Origin: CAISIP01 sp038326025
GTDB lineage: Bacteria; Pseudomonadota; Gammaproteobacteria; Burkholderiales; Burkholderiaceae_C
Assembly (NCBI GenBank): GCA_038326025.1
Contig: JBBQJP010000015.1
Coordinates: forward strand, 23,727 to 87,726
Length of the DNA: 64,000 nt
Direction of reading: 5' to 3'
Part shown: positions 61,235-64,000 of the stretch, piece by piece
How positions within the stretch are numbered: the first letter of the stretch is position 1
Layout: each line of letters opens with the position of its first letter
Program-made: the position numbers and the translations under genes
The notes under the pieces: generated by a model
The model's input: the letters and a program-made list of their open reading frames with translations, nothing else
What the model was told of the DNA's origin: nothing
The model's database searches: none

Positions 61235-62608
61235 ATGGCCAAGGAAAAAAGCGTTTACACCTGTACCGAATGTGGCGGTACCAGCCCCAAATGGCTGGGC
61301 AAATGTCCGGCGTGCGCGGCGTGGAACACATTGATCGAATCGGTGGCCCAGGACCCTTCCGCTGGCGCGGTGCGCAACCGGTTTGCCTCACTGGCCCGGA
61401 CCACCGCGGTCACGACGCTGGGCGACATCGACGCTGTGGAGACCGAGCGTACCCCTACCGGCCACGAGGAACTCGATCGCGTGTTGGGCGGGGGTATCGT
61501 CGAAGGCGGCGTGGTGCTGATCGGCGGAGATCCCGGCATCGGCAAATCGACCTTGCTCTTGCAGGCCATGCACAGCCTGCAAAACGCCGGCCACCGCACC
61601 TTGTATGTGACGGGCGAGGAAAGCAGCGCCCAGGTGGCCTTGCGCGCACGCCGGCTCGGCCTGGATCAGTCCCAGGTATCGGTGCTGGCCGAGATCGCAC
61701 TGGACAAGATTCTGGCCACGCTGGACGCGGTCAAACCCGCGGTGGCAGTGATCGATTCGATCCAGACCGTGTATTCCGACCAGCTCACCTCCGCGCCCGG
61801 CTCGGTGGCGCAAGTACGTGAATGTGCGGCGCACCTGACACGCGCGGCCAAAGCCAGCGGCGTATGCATCGTGCTGGTCGGTCATGTCACCAAGGAGGGC
61901 GCGTTGGCCGGTCCGCGCGTGCTCGAGCATATGGTCGACACCGTACTGTATTTCGAGGGCGACACGCATTCGAGTTTTCGCCTGGTGCGCGCCATCAAGA
62001 ACCGCTTTGGCGCGGTCAACGAGATCGGCGTGTTCGCCATGACCGAGAAGGGGCTCAAGGGTGTGAGCAACCCGAGCGCCATCTTTCTGAGCCAGCACGA
62101 GACCGCCGTGCCAGGCAGCTGTGTCATGGTGACGCTCGAGGGCAGCCGCCCGCTGCTGGTCGAGATTCAGGCCTTGCTGGACGATGGCGGCCCGAGCCCG
62201 CGCCGGCTGTCAGTGGGTCTGGACCGCGACCGCCTGGCCATGTTGCTGGCGGTATTGCACCGCCATGCCGGCGTTGCGTGTGCCGATCAGGATGTATTCG
62301 TCAATGCGGTGGGCGGCGTGCGTATCAATGAGCCGGCGGCCGACCTGGCGGTGATGCTGGCCATCACGTCCAGTTTGCGTGCCAAACCCCTGCCCAAAGG
62401 CTTTTTCGCTTTCGGCGAGGTCGGTCTGGCCGGCGAAGTGCGCCCGGCGCCACGCGGCCAGGAGCGACTGCGCGAGGCCGCCAAGCTGGGTTTTGGTGTG
62501 GCCGTAGTGCCTCGCGCGAACCTGCCGCGCAAGCCGATCGAAGGGCTGGTCATCCACGGTGTCGACCGGGTCGAACAGGCGATGGAAGTGGTGCGCGGAC
62601 TGACCTGA
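61235..62608 (+). CDS. radA: DNA repair protein RadA
   Basis: 457 residues. C4 zinc finger (Cys10, Cys13, Cys24, Cys27), RecA-like core with G-D-P-G-I-G-K-S-T, the RadA-specific K-N-R-F-G motif, and a C-terminal Lon-like domain (S-x-x-x-K-P-L-P). It drives branch migration in recombination. It is divergent from the CHMI-like gene. Confidence 0.97.
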   Translation: MAKEKSVYTCTECGGTSPKWLGKCPACAAWNTLIESVAQDPSAGAVRNRFASLARTTAVTTLGDIDAVETERTPTGHEELDRVLGGGIVEGGVVLIGGDPGIGKSTLLLQAMHSLQNAGHRTLYVTGEESSAQVALRARRLGLDQSQVSVLAEIALDKILATLDAVKPAVAVIDSIQTVYSDQLTSAPGSVAQVRECAAHLTRAAKASGVCIVLVGHVTKEGALAGPRVLEHMVDTVLYFEGDTHSSFRLVRAIKNRFGAVNEIGVFAMTEKGLKGVSNPSAIFLSQHETAVPGSCVMVTLEGSRPLLVEIQALLDDGGPSPRRLSVGLDRDRLAMLLAVLHRHAGVACADQDVFVNAVGGVRINEPAADLAVMLAITSSLRAKPLPKGFFAFGEVGLAGEVRPAPRGQERLREAAKLGFGVAVVPRANLPRKPIEGLVIHGVDRVEQAMEVVRGLT

Positions 62609-62745
62609 AGAAGGTCGGAGCTGGTGCGCTTGGCATGCCTCTTTAAAATGCGGTGATGTATCTGCCGTGTGGCGCCGAACCATGTCGGTGGCCGCAACGC
62701 CCGTCATGCCAGTTGCGGCGATTGCCGCGCTCTACTTTTTTTCGA

Positions 62746-63204
62746 ATGATGCAACAACTACTTATGCGCGTCGGCATTCCGCTCGCCGGCATTGCCGCCA
62801 TCACCATCGCCTGGTACCGGTTTGGCTGGCAAGGCGTGGCGGTGGTTCTCACCGCCATCGTGATGTGGGCGTTGCTGCATTTCAACCGCATGGTGCAGGT
62901 GCTCAAACGCGCGGCGAACCGCCCGGTCGGCTACGTGGACAGCGCTGTCATGCTCAATGCCAAGCTCAAGCCGCGTGCAACGCTGATGCATGTGGTCGCG
63001 ATGACCCGGTCCCTGGGTGTTTTGCAGTCGGTGAAGGACGTGCAGCCCGAGATCTACCGCTGGACCGATAACTCCGAATCGTTTGTGGATTGCGAGTTCC
63101 AGGGAGGCCGCCTGGTACGCTGGCAGATGACCCGGCCGCTGTCGCCGCAGGCTGACCCGGCGTCGGCGCGGTCGCCCGACAAGCCGCGGCCGCCGGCCCC
63201 GTAA
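62746..63204 (+). CDS. Conserved hypothetical protein with two N-terminal helices
   Basis: 152 residues from ATG 62746 (or ATG 62749). Two TM segments (about 5-20 and 26-45), then F-N-R-M-V-Q-V-L-K-R-A-A-N-R-P-V-G-Y-V-D-S-A-V-M-L-N-A-K-L, and a soluble part with a Pro-rich end. Frequently found beside radA or ilvE in Burkholderiales as a protein of unknown function. It is preceded by a T-rich run (62736-62742). Confidence 0.72.
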   Translation: MMQQLLMRVGIPLAGIAAITIAWYRFGWQGVAVVLTAIVMWALLHFNRMVQVLKRAANRPVGYVDSAVMLNAKLKPRATLMHVVAMTRSLGVLQSVKDVQPEIYRWTDNSESFVDCEFQGGRLVRWQMTRPLSPQADPASARSPDKPRPPAP

Positions 63205-63301
63205 AATCGTGGGTTGCGGTGTCTGGCGGCCTCCTGCCTGCCAGCATTGTGAACCCGGACAAAAACCAGTGCGCCGACATGGCGCGAGACAAGGAAACAC
63301 C

Positions 63302-64000
63302 ATGAGTGCAGTACCCCCTTCGATGGCCGACCGTGACGGCAAGATCTGGATGGACGGGCAGCTGGTCGAATGGCGCGACGCCAAGATCCATGTGCTGACG
63401 CACACGCTGCATTACGGTTGTGGTGCTTTCGAAGGCGTGCGTGCCTACAAGACGGCCGATGGCACGGCGATTTTCCGCCTCAAGGAACACACCGAGCGGC
63501 TGTTCAACAGTGCCAAGATCCTGCGCATGAAGATCCCGTTCACGATTGATCAGGTCATGGCCGCGCAGACGCAGGTGGTGCGCGAGAACAAGCTCGAGAG
63601 TTGCTATTTGCGGCCGCTCACCTGGGTCGGTTCGCAGAAACTCGGCGTCAGCATCAAGGGCAACACCATCCACCTGATGGTCGCGGCCTGGCCCTGGGGT
63701 GCCTATCTGGGTGAAGACGGCATGAAAAACGGCATCCGGGTGAAGATCTCGAGCTACACCCGCCACCATGTCAACATCACGATGACCCAGGCCAAGGCGG
63801 TCAGCAATTACACCAACTCGATTATGGCCAACCAGGAAGCCACCGACGACGGCTACGACGAAGCCATGTTGCTGGACGCCAGCGGGTTCGTCAGCGAAGG
63901 TGCCGGCGAGAATGTGTTCGTCGTCAAGGATGGTGTCGTTTACACGCCCGATCTGTCGGCCGGCGCGCTCAACGGCATCACCCGCAATACCGTGCTGCAC
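63302..64000 (+). CDS. ilvE: Branched-chain amino-acid aminotransferase, partial
   Basis: The first 233 codons of a frame that runs off the window; ATG 63302 after AAGGAAACACC. L-T-H-T-L-H-Y-G-C-G-A-F-E-G-V-R-A-Y near the start, the PLP lysine in T-Q-A-K-A-V-S-N-Y (Lys165), and S-E-G-A-G-E-N-V-F. It catalyses the last step of Val, Leu and Ile synthesis. About 75 C-terminal residues should lie beyond the right edge. Confidence 0.95.
   Translation, partial: MSAVPPSMADRDGKIWMDGQLVEWRDAKIHVLTHTLHYGCGAFEGVRAYKTADGTAIFRLKEHTERLFNSAKILRMKIPFTIDQVMAAQTQVVRENKLESCYLRPLTWVGSQKLGVSIKGNTIHLMVAAWPWGAYLGEDGMKNGIRVKISSYTRHHVNITMTQAKAVSNYTNSIMANQEATDDGYDEAMLLDASGFVSEGAGENVFVVKDGVVYTPDLSAGALNGITRNTVLH

Overview
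This is a GC-rich stretch of bacterial chromosome. Its gene content and order suggest a betaproteobacterium of the order Burkholderiales, probably Comamonadaceae-like. The main pointers are methionine synthase split into two genes with an S-adenosylhomocysteine (SAH) riboswitch, GTP-type PEP carboxykinase, the lplT/alr/radA neighbourhood, NsrR/NnrS nitric-oxide genes, and several GGDEF/EAL proteins. Placement is inferred from gene content only. I see no rRNA, tRNA, CRISPR array, insertion sequence or prophage. The window opens inside a CoA-transferase gene and closes inside ilvE.

Layout. 1-5.6 kb: transporter, a collapsed glycine-zipper protein, msrB-msrA, a lytic transglycosylase lipoprotein and a sigma-type GST. 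5.7-10.6 kb: split methionine synthase (metH1, then promoter plus SAH riboswitch, then metH2) and a hydrolase. 10.8-14.5 kb: recQ, an XRE regulator and small genes. 14.8-18.3 kb: nitric-oxide/Fe-S island (nsrR, NsrR-like palindrome, nnrS, DUF2249, fdxA). 18.4-22.9 kb: amidase, then a TyrR-type sigma54 activator divergent from dadA, whose promoter is a near-perfect -24/-12 element. 22.9-31.8 kb: one-strand block with a tandem AAA ATPase, then an apparent operon of orphan TRAP-type solute-binding protein, GGDEF/EAL protein, small SUOX-fold periplasmic protein and second GGDEF/EAL protein. 31.9-36.3 kb: thioesterase, conserved hypothetical, 46-codon membrane protein, pckG. 36.3-43.2 kb: LysR with two divergent small genes, phosphoesterase, FNR-box uspA, TetR, VOC, DsbA-like protein and YifB. 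43.2-45.2 kb: NtrC/sigma54-controlled glnK-amtB. 45.4-49.6 kb: aldose epimerase, SMP-30 lactonase and glcE-glcF without glcD. 49.7-53.6 kb: a PAS-GGDEF-EAL gene broken by one in-frame TGA, and a separate GGDEF gene. 53.7-64 kb: lplT, alr, cbpA-cbpM, an RNase II-like gene, a three-gene aldolase/isomerase operon, radA, a hypothetical and ilvE.

Common themes are nitrogen and amino-acid metabolism (dadA, glnK-amtB, ilvE, metH), two-carbon and gluconeogenic carbon use (glcEF, pckG), redox and NO defence (msrAB, NsrR regulon, fdxA) and cyclic-di-GMP signalling (four loci). The sequence alone supports unusually explicit regulation at five points: SAH riboswitch (metH2), sigma54 plus TyrR-type activator (dadA), sigma54 plus NtrC (glnK), NsrR box (nnrS/nsrR) and a class-II FNR box (uspA).
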